The notes under the pieces are model-generated. The model saw nothing but the letters and a program-made list of their open reading frames with translations, was not told where the DNA came from and did no database searches. Both the position numbers and the translations under genes were made by a program. A stretch of DNA of 33,271 nt from a virus, in IMG/VR virus record IMGVR_UViG_3300032898_000490, positions 1 through 33,271 of that record; one strand, written 5' to 3'. The stretch's first letter is position 1. Every line of letters starts with the position of its first letter. Shown piece by piece: positions 22,886 to 29,712 of this stretch.

Positions 22886-23137
22886 TCAGGCGGCCAGTGG
22901 CGGGGGCTTGCGGAGCAGGCGGGGGTCGACGCCGGTCAGCCGGATGCCGTGCTCGCGCACCAGCTTCTCGGCGGCGCGGAGGGCCTCGGCGGTGTGCAGG
23001 GGCCAGCCTCGCTCGTCCAGGCCCTGGGGTGCGAGGTAGCCGCGCTTGCGCCACTTGCGGATCAGCGCGGGGTCGACGCGGAGCAGCCGGGCGGACTCGA
23101 CGGTGCCGTAGAGGCCATCGGGGCGGGACGGGAGCAT
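22886..23137 (-). CDS. small HTH DNA-binding protein
   Basis: This 83-residue protein contains a MerR/excisionase-type HTH: YGTVESARLLRVDPALIRKW, then RKRGYLAPQGLDERGWPLH and a helix AEALRAAEKLVREHG. That type reads an operator or att/cos-type site. It sits 15 nt upstream of terS with the same orientation, so it may regulate the packaging operon or help terminase recognise a pac site. It could be an Xis-like protein, but no integrase is visible. Confidence 0.7.
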   Translation of the reverse strand: MLPSRPDGLYGTVESARLLRVDPALIRKWRKRGYLAPQGLDERGWPLHTAEALRAAEKLVREHGIRLTGVDPRLLRKPPPLAA

Positions 23138-23190
23138 CGCTCACCTGCCCCGGAAAGCGCGAGGCCCCGGGCGCCTGGGGCGCTCCGGGG

Positions 23191-23240
23191 ACACGTGTAC
23201 TAGCTGCGGCTAGTGTGCCACCCCATGCGCGTCAAGATCA
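23191..23240 (-). promoter_or_regulatory. putative promoter and palindromes before the HTH-terminase operon
   Basis: Between the zinc-finger gene and the HTH gene lie acacgtgt (23191-23198, palindromic) and actagc-tgcg-gctagt (23199-23214). On the minus strand a TTGACG box (23235-23230) is followed after 17 nt by TAGCCG (23212-23207), a weak sigma-70-like promoter overlapping the dyad. The TTGACG is part of the GATCTTGA motif described elsewhere. This suggests operator control of the terminase/head operon. Confidence 0.4.
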
Positions 23241-23275
23241 AATCACGAGGCGCGACACGCCGGGAAGGCCTGCGC

Positions 23276-23434
23276 TCAGCCGAGCCGCAGGATGTGCCGC
23301 AGGGCGTAGTGGCCCCGGTAGCCGGCGAGGGTCCAGAACTTCCGGCCGCACTCGCAGCGCTTGCGGAGGCCGAGCAGGGGCAGCGGGATAGCAGGCACCC
23401 ACTGGCCGTCATCGTTGCGGGCCTGCGTGGTCAC
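23276..23434 (-). CDS. small C2H2-like zinc-finger protein
   Basis: GTG at 23434, overlapping the upstream TGA, gives 52 residues. The core [22 protein letters not shown] has C-x-C and H-x4-H spacing of a short C2H2-like finger, common in small actinophage proteins. It could bind DNA or another protein. It is the last gene before the HTH-terminase promoter region. No partner can be inferred. Confidence 0.6.
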   Translation of the reverse strand: MTTQARNDDGQWVPAIPLPLLGLRKRCECGRKFWTLAGYRGHYALRHILRLG

Positions 23435-23619
23435 GAGGTGCGCCCGGCCTGCTCGCACGCGCGCCTGGCGCAGGCGAGCCGGGCGCGCATCTCGGCCGTG
23501 TCGTTATGCGGGTCGGTCGCGTCACCGAAGCCCGCGATCTCCGTGGGGTCGGCCAGCCTGCGGAGTGCGGCCAGCGCGGCGTCAAGCCGGGCTTCCACGG
23601 CCTGGGTGCCTTCGCTCAT
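23431..23619 (-). CDS. small helical hypothetical protein
   Basis: ATG at 23619 gives 62 residues ([20 protein letters not shown]..., ending [11 protein letters not shown]). It is helical throughout, with two heptad-like helices. Seven nt upstream of the ATG lies TACCGT, a -10 box at leaderless distance. The longer open frame upstream overlaps the divergent gene's reading frame and is Arg/Pro-rich, so it is rejected. Function unknown. Confidence 0.55.
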   Translation of the reverse strand: MSEGTQAVEARLDAALAALRRLADPTEIAGFGDATDPHNDTAEMRARLACARRACEQAGRTS

Positions 23620-23682
23620 GATGCCCACGGTACCGCCGGAGCCGGTTGTGACGGCCTCGGCCCGGCCTGTACCGTCACCGGC
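23620..23682. promoter_or_regulatory. divergent leaderless promoters with identical -10 boxes
   Basis: On the plus strand TTGTGA (23646-23651), an 18-nt spacer, then TACCGT (23670-23675) and 7 nt to the GTG at 23683. On the minus strand the same TACCGT (23632-23627) is followed by 7 nt and the ATG at 23619. Both fit leaderless transcription starting at the initiation codon, common in actinobacteria. No -35 was seen for the minus promoter. Confidence 0.5.
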
Positions 23683-23877
23683 GTGAGGATCCCCGGCCGG
23701 TGCCCGTGCTGCCGTGCGCCGGTGCCGCCGGTGAAGGCGTGCCCGGTGTGCGGGCGGGACTTCTACCGGGGCGAGGGCGGCAGGTCGGATGCCGTCTACT
23801 GCTCGCCGCGGTGCGCGGGGACGGCCCGGATGCGGAGGTGGCGGCAGCGGCTGAGGCGGCGGGATGGCGGGGCGTGA
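23683..23877 (+). CDS. small double zinc-ribbon protein
   Basis: GTG at 23683 gives 64 residues with CPCC (start), [10 protein letters not shown] and VYCSPRCAG, then a basic tail ([16 protein letters not shown]). Six or seven cysteines in CxxC pairs suggest two zinc knuckles, and the Arg tail suggests nucleic-acid binding. It stands alone on the plus strand, divergent from the minus cluster, with a leaderless-type promoter. It could be a regulator of the divergent operon. Confidence 0.55.
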   Translation: MRIPGRCPCCRAPVPPVKACPVCGRDFYRGEGGRSDAVYCSPRCAGTARMRRWRQRLRRRDGGA

Positions 23878-23949
23878 CGGCAACCGGGCGGCACAAGCCG
23901 TCACAAGGCGGCGTCCGTGCTGCCGGCCTGGCCTAGCGGGCCGGGACGG

Positions 23950-25254
23950 TCACGCCGTCCCGCGGTGCCCGCTGGCCCTGCATGCGCAGGCGGCCCACTG
24001 GCACCGCTCGCAGGCCCCGCGGTCGCACCGGCGGCAGGTCTGGACCGCCGCTCCCCTGGCATAGGCGTGGTACTGGGCAACCCACGCGACGTACTCAGTC
24101 CTGGTCATCCGGTCGCCGCAGGTGCCGGCAGTGCAGCGGCAGTAGTCCGGCTCAGGCAGCCTGGGGTCCGGCGGCTCCTGGGGCAGCACCTCGAGGGAGG
24201 ACATCTCCTCGCAGCGGCGGCACGGGATCCCGTCAAGCAGGTCACGCGGTGCCGGGCTCTCCCTCAGCAGCGTGTACGCGCGGTCGCGGAGGTCGAAGAC
24301 ATCAAGGGCCGCGGCCCGGCCGCCGAGCGGGGTGAGGCACTGGACCCAGCCGTCGCCGGCCCGGACGACCTCCAGGTCCTCGATCTCAGGCTCCAGCCAC
24401 GCGGGGACCGGTGACGGCGGGAGGGACGCTCCGGTGGCCTCGTGGCGGCAGCGGGGCGGGGCCTGCCAGCCGTGCGGGACGCGGACGCCGCAGGCGGAGC
24501 ACAGCAGGCCGTCGTCCTTGCCGGTTTCGTCGTCGCGCTCGCCCGCGGGGAGCAGGGGCGCGGCGTGGGTGCACTGGGCTGGCCACCAGCGCTCCCCGGA
24601 CGGGGACGGGGACACGAGGATGCCGCAGCGGCGGCAGCGGGCCGCGCGGCCAGGGGCGGGGCGCGGCGGGGCGGGATGGCCGAGGGCGGCGGCGTGCTGC
24701 AGGCCGAGGCGGTGCACCGGCGGCGGTGCACCGGCGGCGGCGAGGCGAGGCAAGGGGAACGTCCAGGTGCGCAGGGCGTTCCTCGGCTCCAGGGCGAGCA
24801 TCATGCTGGGGCGCCCCGGGTCAGCGAGGACCTTGCAGTCAGCCGTGACGCGCTCGAGCGTGCCGTACGCGGCCTTCGGCCTGGACAGCTGGACGACGGC
24901 ACCGACCCGCACTGCCCATGCCCCGACCTGGTCGGCGATGTCGTGCATCAGCTCGTCCGCCTCGCCGCTGACCAGCACCCTCGACCCGGGCGAGACCCGC
25001 ACTGGGCGGGCGCGGCGAACCGGGTCGGTCAGCATCTGGCCCAGGCGCTCGTACATGCCGGGAATCTCTCCGAGGTACGCCACCATGACGTCCTGGTCGG
25101 CGGGGCACAGGTGCTGGGCGGCGCGGGCCGGGTGCCAGGTGCCCTCGTCGTCCCTTGTCCTGGCCGAGCACCAGCCCTCACGGGCGCACGGGCGCTGGCT
25201 CTCGGTCGTAGTAGCGGATGGGGATGCCTGCTGGTAGCTCGCCCGGACTGCCAT
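23950..25254 (-). CDS. large Cys-rich hypothetical protein
   Basis: This protein of about 434 residues (start taken at the ATG of MAVRASYQQASP; two ATGs upstream are possible) has CPADQDVMVAYLGEIPGMYERL early, then a ligand-like LVSGEADELMHDIADQVGAW. A Pro/Ala-rich middle carries several CxxC pairs (ARCRRCGIL, LLCSACGVR), followed by a C-terminal Cys-dense section (GIPCRRCEEMSSLEVL, CRCTAGTCGDRMTRTEYVAW, CRRCDRGACERCQWAACAC). Proteins of this make-up recur in actinophages and Streptomyces mobile elements, in my recollection, without known function. The zinc-rich end suggests nucleic-acid binding. Confidence 0.6.
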   Translation of the reverse strand: MAVRASYQQASPSATTTESQRPCAREGWCSARTRDDEGTWHPARAAQHLCPADQDVMVAYLGEIPGMYERLGQMLTDPVRRARPVRVSPGSRVLVSGEADELMHDIADQVGAWAVRVGAVVQLSRPKAAYGTLERVTADCKVLADPGRPSMMLALEPRNALRTWTFPLPRLAAAGAPPPVHRLGLQHAAALGHPAPPRPAPGRAARCRRCGILVSPSPSGERWWPAQCTHAAPLLPAGERDDETGKDDGLLCSACGVRVPHGWQAPPRCRHEATGASLPPSPVPAWLEPEIEDLEVVRAGDGWVQCLTPLGGRAAALDVFDLRDRAYTLLRESPAPRDLLDGIPCRRCEEMSSLEVLPQEPPDPRLPEPDYCRCTAGTCGDRMTRTEYVAWVAQYHAYARGAAVQTCRRCDRGACERCQWAACACRASGHRGTA

Positions 25255-25422
25255 GCACAACATCATGCGCCACACCGGCCAGTGCAGGTGACGCGGCTCA
25301 CCGGAATTTGAAAGCGAGACTGCCGTCAGCTTTCATAAGGCGCCCCGTCAAGATCATTTACGGATGCGGGCGGCACGTGCCGTCAAGGTCAGCCTGGTCA
25401 AGATCGCTTAGCTCAGGATCGC
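25255..25422. promoter_or_regulatory. intergenic region with two GATCTTGA-type motifs
   Basis: The region between the Cys-rich gene and the small HTH gene contains gtcaagatca (25347-25356) and gtcaagatcg (25397-25406), spaced 50 bp, both reading (A)TGATCTTGAC or CGATCTTGAC on the minus strand. It is less GC-rich than the genes beside it. No clear -10 box at proper distance was found; it probably holds the promoter/operator of the Cys-rich gene. Confidence 0.4.
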
Positions 25423-25665
25423 TCACGCCGGGGCCGGGAAGTCGGCCAGGAGCCGGGAGAGGACGGCAGCGGAGACGCCGATCCGGTGAGCGTAGGCGGC
25501 CTGGGTCTCGCCAGCGGCGAGGGCCTCGCGGGCGGCTCCGGCGCGGGCTGAGGCGAGGGCGCCCTGGAACTCGCCGCGGAGCCGCTTGGCCTCGGCGTCG
25601 CGGGCCGCAGGCGGCAGGGCGTCGAGGGCGAGGAGGGCCGCGGCGAGCTCCCGGGTTGTCATCAC
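25423..25665 (-). CDS. small HTH repressor
   Basis: An 80-residue protein with a helical N-terminus (TTRELAAALLALDALPPAARDA) and a C-terminal helix-turn-helix: AGETQAAYAHRIGVSAAVLS, then RLLADFP. That is an XRE/sigma-like recognition helix pair. It is divergent from the 91-aa gene at 25817, and the two promoters each carry a perfect palindrome (ttagcag-nn-ctgctaa). This is the layout of an autoregulated repressor controlling a switch. Its DNA target is inferred from position. Confidence 0.7.
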   Translation of the reverse strand: MMTTRELAAALLALDALPPAARDAEAKRLRGEFQGALASARAGAAREALAAGETQAAYAHRIGVSAAVLSRLLADFPAPA

Positions 25666-25674
25666 GGCCCTAGG

Positions 25675-25690
25675 TTAGCAGTCCTGCTAA
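25675..25690. promoter_or_regulatory. palindromic operator O1
   Basis: ttagcag-tc-ctgctaa is a perfect 7+7 bp inverted repeat with a 2-nt centre. It lies directly upstream of the HTH repressor gene and overlaps a candidate minus promoter (TTGCGC, 18 nt, TAACCT). It is identical in its arms to O2. Confidence 0.75.
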
Positions 25691-25746
25691 CGCTGGCGCA
25701 ATCAGGGTGAAGGGGAAAAAAGTTCCGGAAATCGTGCTGTGCCAGC

Positions 25747-25775
25747 TTGACCGAACTTAGCAGCGCTGCTAATAT
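25747..25775 (+). promoter_or_regulatory. strong sigma-70-like promoter with operator O2
   Basis: TTGACC (25747-25752), a 17-nt spacer and TAATAT (25770-25775) form the best promoter match in the window, for the 91-aa plus-strand gene. The second perfect palindrome ttagcag-cg-ctgctaa (25757-25772) lies in the spacer and -10. A repressor bound there would block RNA polymerase. The centres of O1 and O2 are 82 bp apart. Confidence 0.8.
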
Positions 25776-25816
25776 TAGGAGTGTCAGCAGGGAACAGAAA
25801 GCAAAGGGAGCGGGAC

Positions 25817-26092
25817 ATGGCCAGCACGAAGACCCCCGAGGACAAGGTCCGGGCCGCATGGAAGATGATCGGCGGCAAGCCCGGAGAGTTCGCCCGCGTC
25901 TCCGACCTCCGCTACGCCCTCTGCTCACAGGGACTCACCTTCACCCAGCAGGACGAGGTCCTCGCCGGCATGTACCGGGCGCAGGCCGTCAACCTCGTGC
26001 CCCAGGAAAACCAGCAGGCACTCACCCGCGACCAGCAGGCCACCGCCCTGAGGATCGGCGGGGAGGACAAGCACCTGATCTCGCTCAGGTGA
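25817..26092 (+). CDS. 91-aa winged-helix-like protein, switch gene
   Basis: ATG at 25817 with a gggagcggg ribosome site gives MASTKTPEDKVRAAWKMIGG..., ending GGEDKHLISLR. The later half (VSDLRYALCSQGLTF, VLAGMYRAQAVNLVPQENQ, ALTRDQQATALRIGG) looks like a winged-helix fold, as in small plasmid/phage regulators of actinomycetes. It is transcribed alone from the strongest promoter in the window and ends before a clear terminator. Repression by the divergent HTH protein is likely. It might activate transfer or head genes; that is inference. Confidence 0.65.
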   Translation: MASTKTPEDKVRAAWKMIGGKPGEFARVSDLRYALCSQGLTFTQQDEVLAGMYRAQAVNLVPQENQQALTRDQQATALRIGGEDKHLISLR

Positions 26093-26105
26093 GCCGCCCC
26101 GGCCT

Positions 26106-26138
26106 AAGGGCCGCTCCCCACAGGAGGGCGGCCCTTTT
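26106..26138 (+). terminator. intrinsic terminator
   Basis: aagggccg (26106-26113) pairs with cggccctt (26129-26136), extended by three further pairs, and is followed by a T-run (26135-26138). It lies 13 nt after the stop of the 91-aa gene, ending its transcript. Confidence 0.8.
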
Positions 26139-26146
26139 GCACGTGC

Positions 26147-26200
26147 AGATGATCTTGAGCGAGGGCTAGATGATCTTGGTCTATAGTGGTCGACTACCCT
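26147..26200 (+). promoter_or_regulatory. two direct repeats 21 bp apart, possible promoter
   Basis: agatgatcttg occurs at 26147-26157 and 26168-26178, exactly 21 bp apart (two helical turns), as expected for a tandem protein-binding site. The second copy leads into TTGGTC (26176-26181) and TTAGAT (about 26200), a weak promoter on the plus strand, though no gene follows. The motif also occurs near other genes here. Confidence 0.5.
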
Positions 26201-26275
26201 TAGATAGGGAACCGTCATGCGGCTCCCCGGCGGTCAGTGAAGGTGGCCCGAGCCACGCGATCAGCGAGTACCAGG

Positions 26276-27388
26276 TCACTCGGAACCACCCTCCCCGGCG
26301 CTCCCCGTGCCGTCCGCAACATGCCCGGCGAGCTCGCTCTTGCGGAGCTGCCCCCACCGCTCGCCGCGACCGCACCGCTCCCCGAGCTCCTTGCCGGTGA
26401 TGTTCGGTTCCTCAAGGAGGATGGCGAGCGCCTGCGCCCTGGCGTCGACGTCGTTCGGCACCGTCGTGCGGTTCTGGCCCGCATCCTTCGGTGCCGCATT
26501 GCGGTTCCGGCCCGTACCCGAATTCGGTGCGAGCTTTCGGCTGAGCCGTTCGGCCTTCGCCTCGGCCGCGTCGGCCCGGCGCGTGGCCTCCGCGAGAGCC
26601 TCGTCCGCAGTGTGGCGGGCCTCCTCAAGTGCGGAAACCTTGACCCGAAGCTCGGCAAGCTCCTCGTCGGCCTCAGCGTGCCGCCCGGTCATGGCAGATA
26701 CCTGTGCGGCCGAGCTGGCTGCAGCCTGTGCGGCTTCCTGTGCCTGCCGCAGTGCGGTCTCGCGTGCGCCTCGTTCGGCCTCGATTTCGGCTTGCGCGGC
26801 GTCCCGCATTTCGGTCAGCTCAGCCTCGTGCGTGCGGCGCTCTTCGGCGAGCTGCCGGCGCAGTGCGGCCCGCTCGTCGTTCTCAGCCCGCTCGATCGCG
26901 GCCTGCCGCTCGGCCGCCGCCTGCGCCTCCGCGGCAGCCTTCGCCGCCGCCTTGTCCGACAGCTGCAGGTGGCCAAGCACCGACCCGAGGATGACGTCGA
27001 TGACCGGCACCGAGGACGAGCCGATCACCAGCAGGACCGGGGCGTGCGCCCAGTGCTCGGCGAGCATCAGGTGGTAGGGGGCCTGCACCGACAGGGACAG
27101 CGCCAGGGCGCAGATCGCGGTGACCCCGGCGAACTTGCGGGACCGCTCCCCGGCCGCGCCGCCGAGCCACGCCCATAGCGCGTACCCGGTGTATCCCTCA
27201 GTGCCGGTGGCAAGGGTCAGGCCGGTCGGGATGCGCAGGTGGCCAAGCGGGATCGGCGGGAAGCCCGCCACGTTCCCGATTCCCGTCCAGGTCGCGGTGA
27301 CGACCACCGCGGCCGAGGCGGCGATCGCGGCGATCACCCAGATGTGCTTGTCGCCCTTCTCGGCGGAGTGCGTTCCCATGGGGGCCAT
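26276..27388 (-). CDS. membrane protein with coiled coil and C-terminal HTH (transfer-associated)
   Basis: This 370-residue protein begins with three or four TM segments: HIWVIAAIAASAAVVVTATW, YTGYALWAWLGGAA, FAGVTAICALALSLSV and APVLLVIGSSSVPVIDVILG. A long charged coiled coil follows (AEAQAAAERQAAIERAEN to EAKAERLSRKL). The end has a winged-helix-like segment (AQALAILLEEPNITGKELGE). The layout resembles DUF2637/Spd-type proteins of Streptomyces plasmids and AICEs. It may anchor the transfer machine and bind DNA. It lies directly downstream of the TraB-like gene; the ATG has an aaaggcgg site. Confidence 0.65.
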   Translation of the reverse strand: MAPMGTHSAEKGDKHIWVIAAIAASAAVVVTATWTGIGNVAGFPPIPLGHLRIPTGLTLATGTEGYTGYALWAWLGGAAGERSRKFAGVTAICALALSLSVQAPYHLMLAEHWAHAPVLLVIGSSSVPVIDVILGSVLGHLQLSDKAAAKAAAEAQAAAERQAAIERAENDERAALRRQLAEERRTHEAELTEMRDAAQAEIEAERGARETALRQAQEAAQAAASSAAQVSAMTGRHAEADEELAELRVKVSALEEARHTADEALAEATRRADAAEAKAERLSRKLAPNSGTGRNRNAAPKDAGQNRTTVPNDVDARAQALAILLEEPNITGKELGERCGRGERWGQLRKSELAGHVADGTGSAGEGGSE

Positions 27389-27588
27389 CGTTGCCGCCTT
27401 TCAAGATCATTTCAGCTGGTTCGGGGACGCTCCCCGGCTCGGTCACGTTCCGTGTTTTCCGGCGGATCGTTCGGACCGGAATTCCGGTCCGGAATTCCGG
27501 CTCTCTCGCGCGCCCGCGCGCACGCCTGCGCGCGTTCGGGCGCCCGGCTCGCTCCTGGCCGGAAACCGGAAAACCACGGCGGTCATGG
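27389..27588. repeat. inverted and tandem repeats next to traB (possible clt or oriT)
   Basis: This 200-bp region holds a 6-bp hairpin (27422-27436) and gttttccgg (27454-27462), inverted as ccggaaaac (27566-27574). It also has two 13-bp direct repeats, ggaccggaattcc (27473-27485) and ggtccggaattcc (27486-27498), which also form palindromes, then an alternating gcgc-rich stretch (about 27507-27550) and a second ccggaaac (27559-27566). It contains no gene. Streptomyces TraB proteins bind repeated 8-bp sites at clt; the ccggaa repeats could play that role. The GATCTTGA-like motif lies at 27401-27409. Confidence 0.5.
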
Positions 27589-29712
27589 TCACGCTGCGTG
27601 GATCTTGCTGCGGCGGATCCTGGCCTTGGCGTCGTCCCTGAGCTGCCTGTTCCTCGCCTCGGCCGCCTCTAGGGCCTGGTGCACGTCAGCCCCGGGCAGG
27701 GGCGCCCACATGCCCTTGCGGACCACGGTCAGCGCCCCGGCGCTGGTCAGGGCGTTCAGTGCCTGGTAGATCCAGTCCAGGCCCCGGCCGCACTCGGCCC
27801 TCAGCTGGGTCGCGGTGATGCCGCCGGGGGAGGCCATCAGGGCGTCGCAGAACCGCTCCACCTGCCCGGCGCGGACCTCGGCCAGCTCGCCGCGCCTCGG
27901 GCGGGGAAGGTCGTCGTCGGTGATGTGCTCGTAGGGTGCGCCCTCGGCGGCGATCGACGCGGCAAGCTCGGCGGCCACGGGCGTGACCTCACGGGCCGGG
28001 GCCGCTGGAGCAGCCTGCGGGGCGGTGGCCGCGGGCACTGCGGGCTGGGTGTCCGCCCACTCCTGGTACTGGGGCGAGATCTTCCGGAAGGCCGGGTCAA
28101 GGCGCTCCCACCGGCGGTCCCACCATTCCTGCCAGGTGACCGCGGGGGTGCCGTCCTCGCCGGCCGGGATGGCGGTCATGCTGCCGCAGTACAGGGCCAG
28201 CGGCCCGCGGCTGCCGAGGCGGCGGACGTTGCGGGCGGCTATCTCCCGGAACAGGTCGTGGTCCATCTTCGGGGCGCGGACCTGCTCCGTCATGGCCTGC
28301 GGGCCGTCCTTCAGCAGGTGGCTGCCCTTCTGCCGGAGCCTGCTCGCGTCGTGGGTGGCGTAGTCGGGTATGGCGAACGTGCCGTGCCGGGCCTCCTCGA
28401 CGGCGTAGACGGCGCGGAGCAGCAGGTTGGAGCGGGTCTGCTCGGTCTGCACCGACTCGTCCAGGCTGCCGTACTGGGTGTAGACCTCGGCGTACAGCTC
28501 CAGGCCGCTGCCCTGGCTGGCCAGGGTGGCGAGCAGGGCGGCGCACGTGTCGTCGCCTGCGGTGGCGGAGGCAAGGTTGCGGACCTCGTCGATCAGCGTG
28601 TGGATCGCGGGGACCTCCTCGGTGGCATGCCCCTGCTCCCCGCCGGTGTACCAGTGCTTGGCGCGGGCCTCGATCTCGGCGGTGATCATCCGCAGGTACA
28701 TGCGGGCCTCGTCCACGCTGGTGATGACGTACTCGGCGCAGCCCGTCTCCAGGGCCGGGCGGGCGGACCGGCCGCCCTTCAGGTCGATGATGACCTGCCG
28801 CCCGTCGGCGCAGCCCGACAGCTGCGCGAGCCGCACGAGCAGGTGGTTGCTCTTGCCGGAGCGCGTCCGGCCGATGATGAGGGCGTTGACCCGCATGGGC
28901 GTGTGCTTCCAGCGGCCCGTCTCCGTCAGCCCGTCGACGGCCATCTCGTGCACCGACCGGGGGGCGAGGGACTGGTCCCAGGCGACCTCCTGCTCCAGGG
29001 GGTCGGCCAGCTTGACGTGCAGGTCGACGACAGACGGCTTGACGACCTCGACGCGGACCATGCCCGCGGTCACCATGCCGTCCAGGCCTGACTCGATCAG
29101 CCGCAGGACCGCGCGGACGCTCTCGGGCGACTGCCGGCCGGCCAGCAGCTGGACGCGCAGCCGGATGGTGACCCCGGCCTCGGCCGCCTCGATGACCCGG
29201 GAGCCGCCCAGGCCCCAGGCATTAGCGTGGTGCTGCCACCAGCCGTCCCACCGGGCGAGGAGCCGCTGCCGCCTGCGCTGCCCTCGCGGGCGCTTGTGCC
29301 GCCACCACGGGATGCCCCAGGCGGCGCCGAGGACGACCAGCAGGCCGCCGAGCCACGGCGTGCCGGGCCCTTTCCATCCTGCCAGCGACTCCCATGCGAA
29401 GAAGGCCCCGGCCGACAGGCGCACGTACAGCACCTCAGCCGGCCTGTTCCACCGGCTCGGCGCGAAGAAGGCGATCACTGCCCCGCCGATTCCCGTGGCC
29501 ACGACGGTGATGAGCGCGCCATGGGGAACAGCGGAGTGCATCACCTGGGCGCACGCCCAGCAGGCGGCCGGCACCGTCAGGGGCACCGACAGGTGCCGGT
29601 TGCGGCGGTAGGACCGGAAGGCCCGCGGCACCAGGGCCTCGGACTCCGGCTTGCGCTGCCCGGCGGGCACCGGCGGGTAGTACGGGCGGCGCTCCAGCTG
29701 GGAGCCTGGCAT
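27589..29712 (-). CDS. traB: TraB/FtsK-like DNA translocase
   Basis: This 707-residue protein has N-terminal membrane segments (about 43-137), a middle region, Walker A IIGRTRSGKSN (281-288), Walker B AIHTLIDEV (369-377) and the FtsK/HerA core (VIIDLKGGR, QGSGLELYAEVYTQ). Its C-terminal winged helix (ITATQLRAECGRGLDWIYQAL) matches the DNA-reading domain of Streptomyces TraB. It would move double-stranded plasmid DNA between hyphae at septa. Its ATG overlaps the upstream stop by 4 nt. FtsK itself is unlikely, as there are only two or three TM segments and plasmid-type neighbours. Confidence 0.8.
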   Translation of the reverse strand: MPGSQLERRPYYPPVPAGQRKPESEALVPRAFRSYRRNRHLSVPLTVPAACWACAQVMHSAVPHGALITVVATGIGGAVIAFFAPSRWNRPAEVLYVRLSAGAFFAWESLAGWKGPGTPWLGGLLVVLGAAWGIPWWRHKRPRGQRRRQRLLARWDGWWQHHANAWGLGGSRVIEAAEAGVTIRLRVQLLAGRQSPESVRAVLRLIESGLDGMVTAGMVRVEVVKPSVVDLHVKLADPLEQEVAWDQSLAPRSVHEMAVDGLTETGRWKHTPMRVNALIIGRTRSGKSNHLLVRLAQLSGCADGRQVIIDLKGGRSARPALETGCAEYVITSVDEARMYLRMITAEIEARAKHWYTGGEQGHATEEVPAIHTLIDEVRNLASATAGDDTCAALLATLASQGSGLELYAEVYTQYGSLDESVQTEQTRSNLLLRAVYAVEEARHGTFAIPDYATHDASRLRQKGSHLLKDGPQAMTEQVRAPKMDHDLFREIAARNVRRLGSRGPLALYCGSMTAIPAGEDGTPAVTWQEWWDRRWERLDPAFRKISPQYQEWADTQPAVPAATAPQAAPAAPAREVTPVAAELAASIAAEGAPYEHITDDDLPRPRRGELAEVRAGQVERFCDALMASPGGITATQLRAECGRGLDWIYQALNALTSAGALTVVRKGMWAPLPGADVHQALEAAEARNRQLRDDAKARIRRSKIHAA

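Noticed and set aside
22886-23137. Excisionase (Xis)
   Set aside because: The HTH type fits, but no integrase gene or att site is visible in the window and its coupling is with terminase.
25340-25410. Promoters using the TTGAC part of the GATCTTGAC motifs
   Set aside because: No acceptable -10 box lies 16-19 nt downstream for two of the copies; the sites are listed as binding motifs only.
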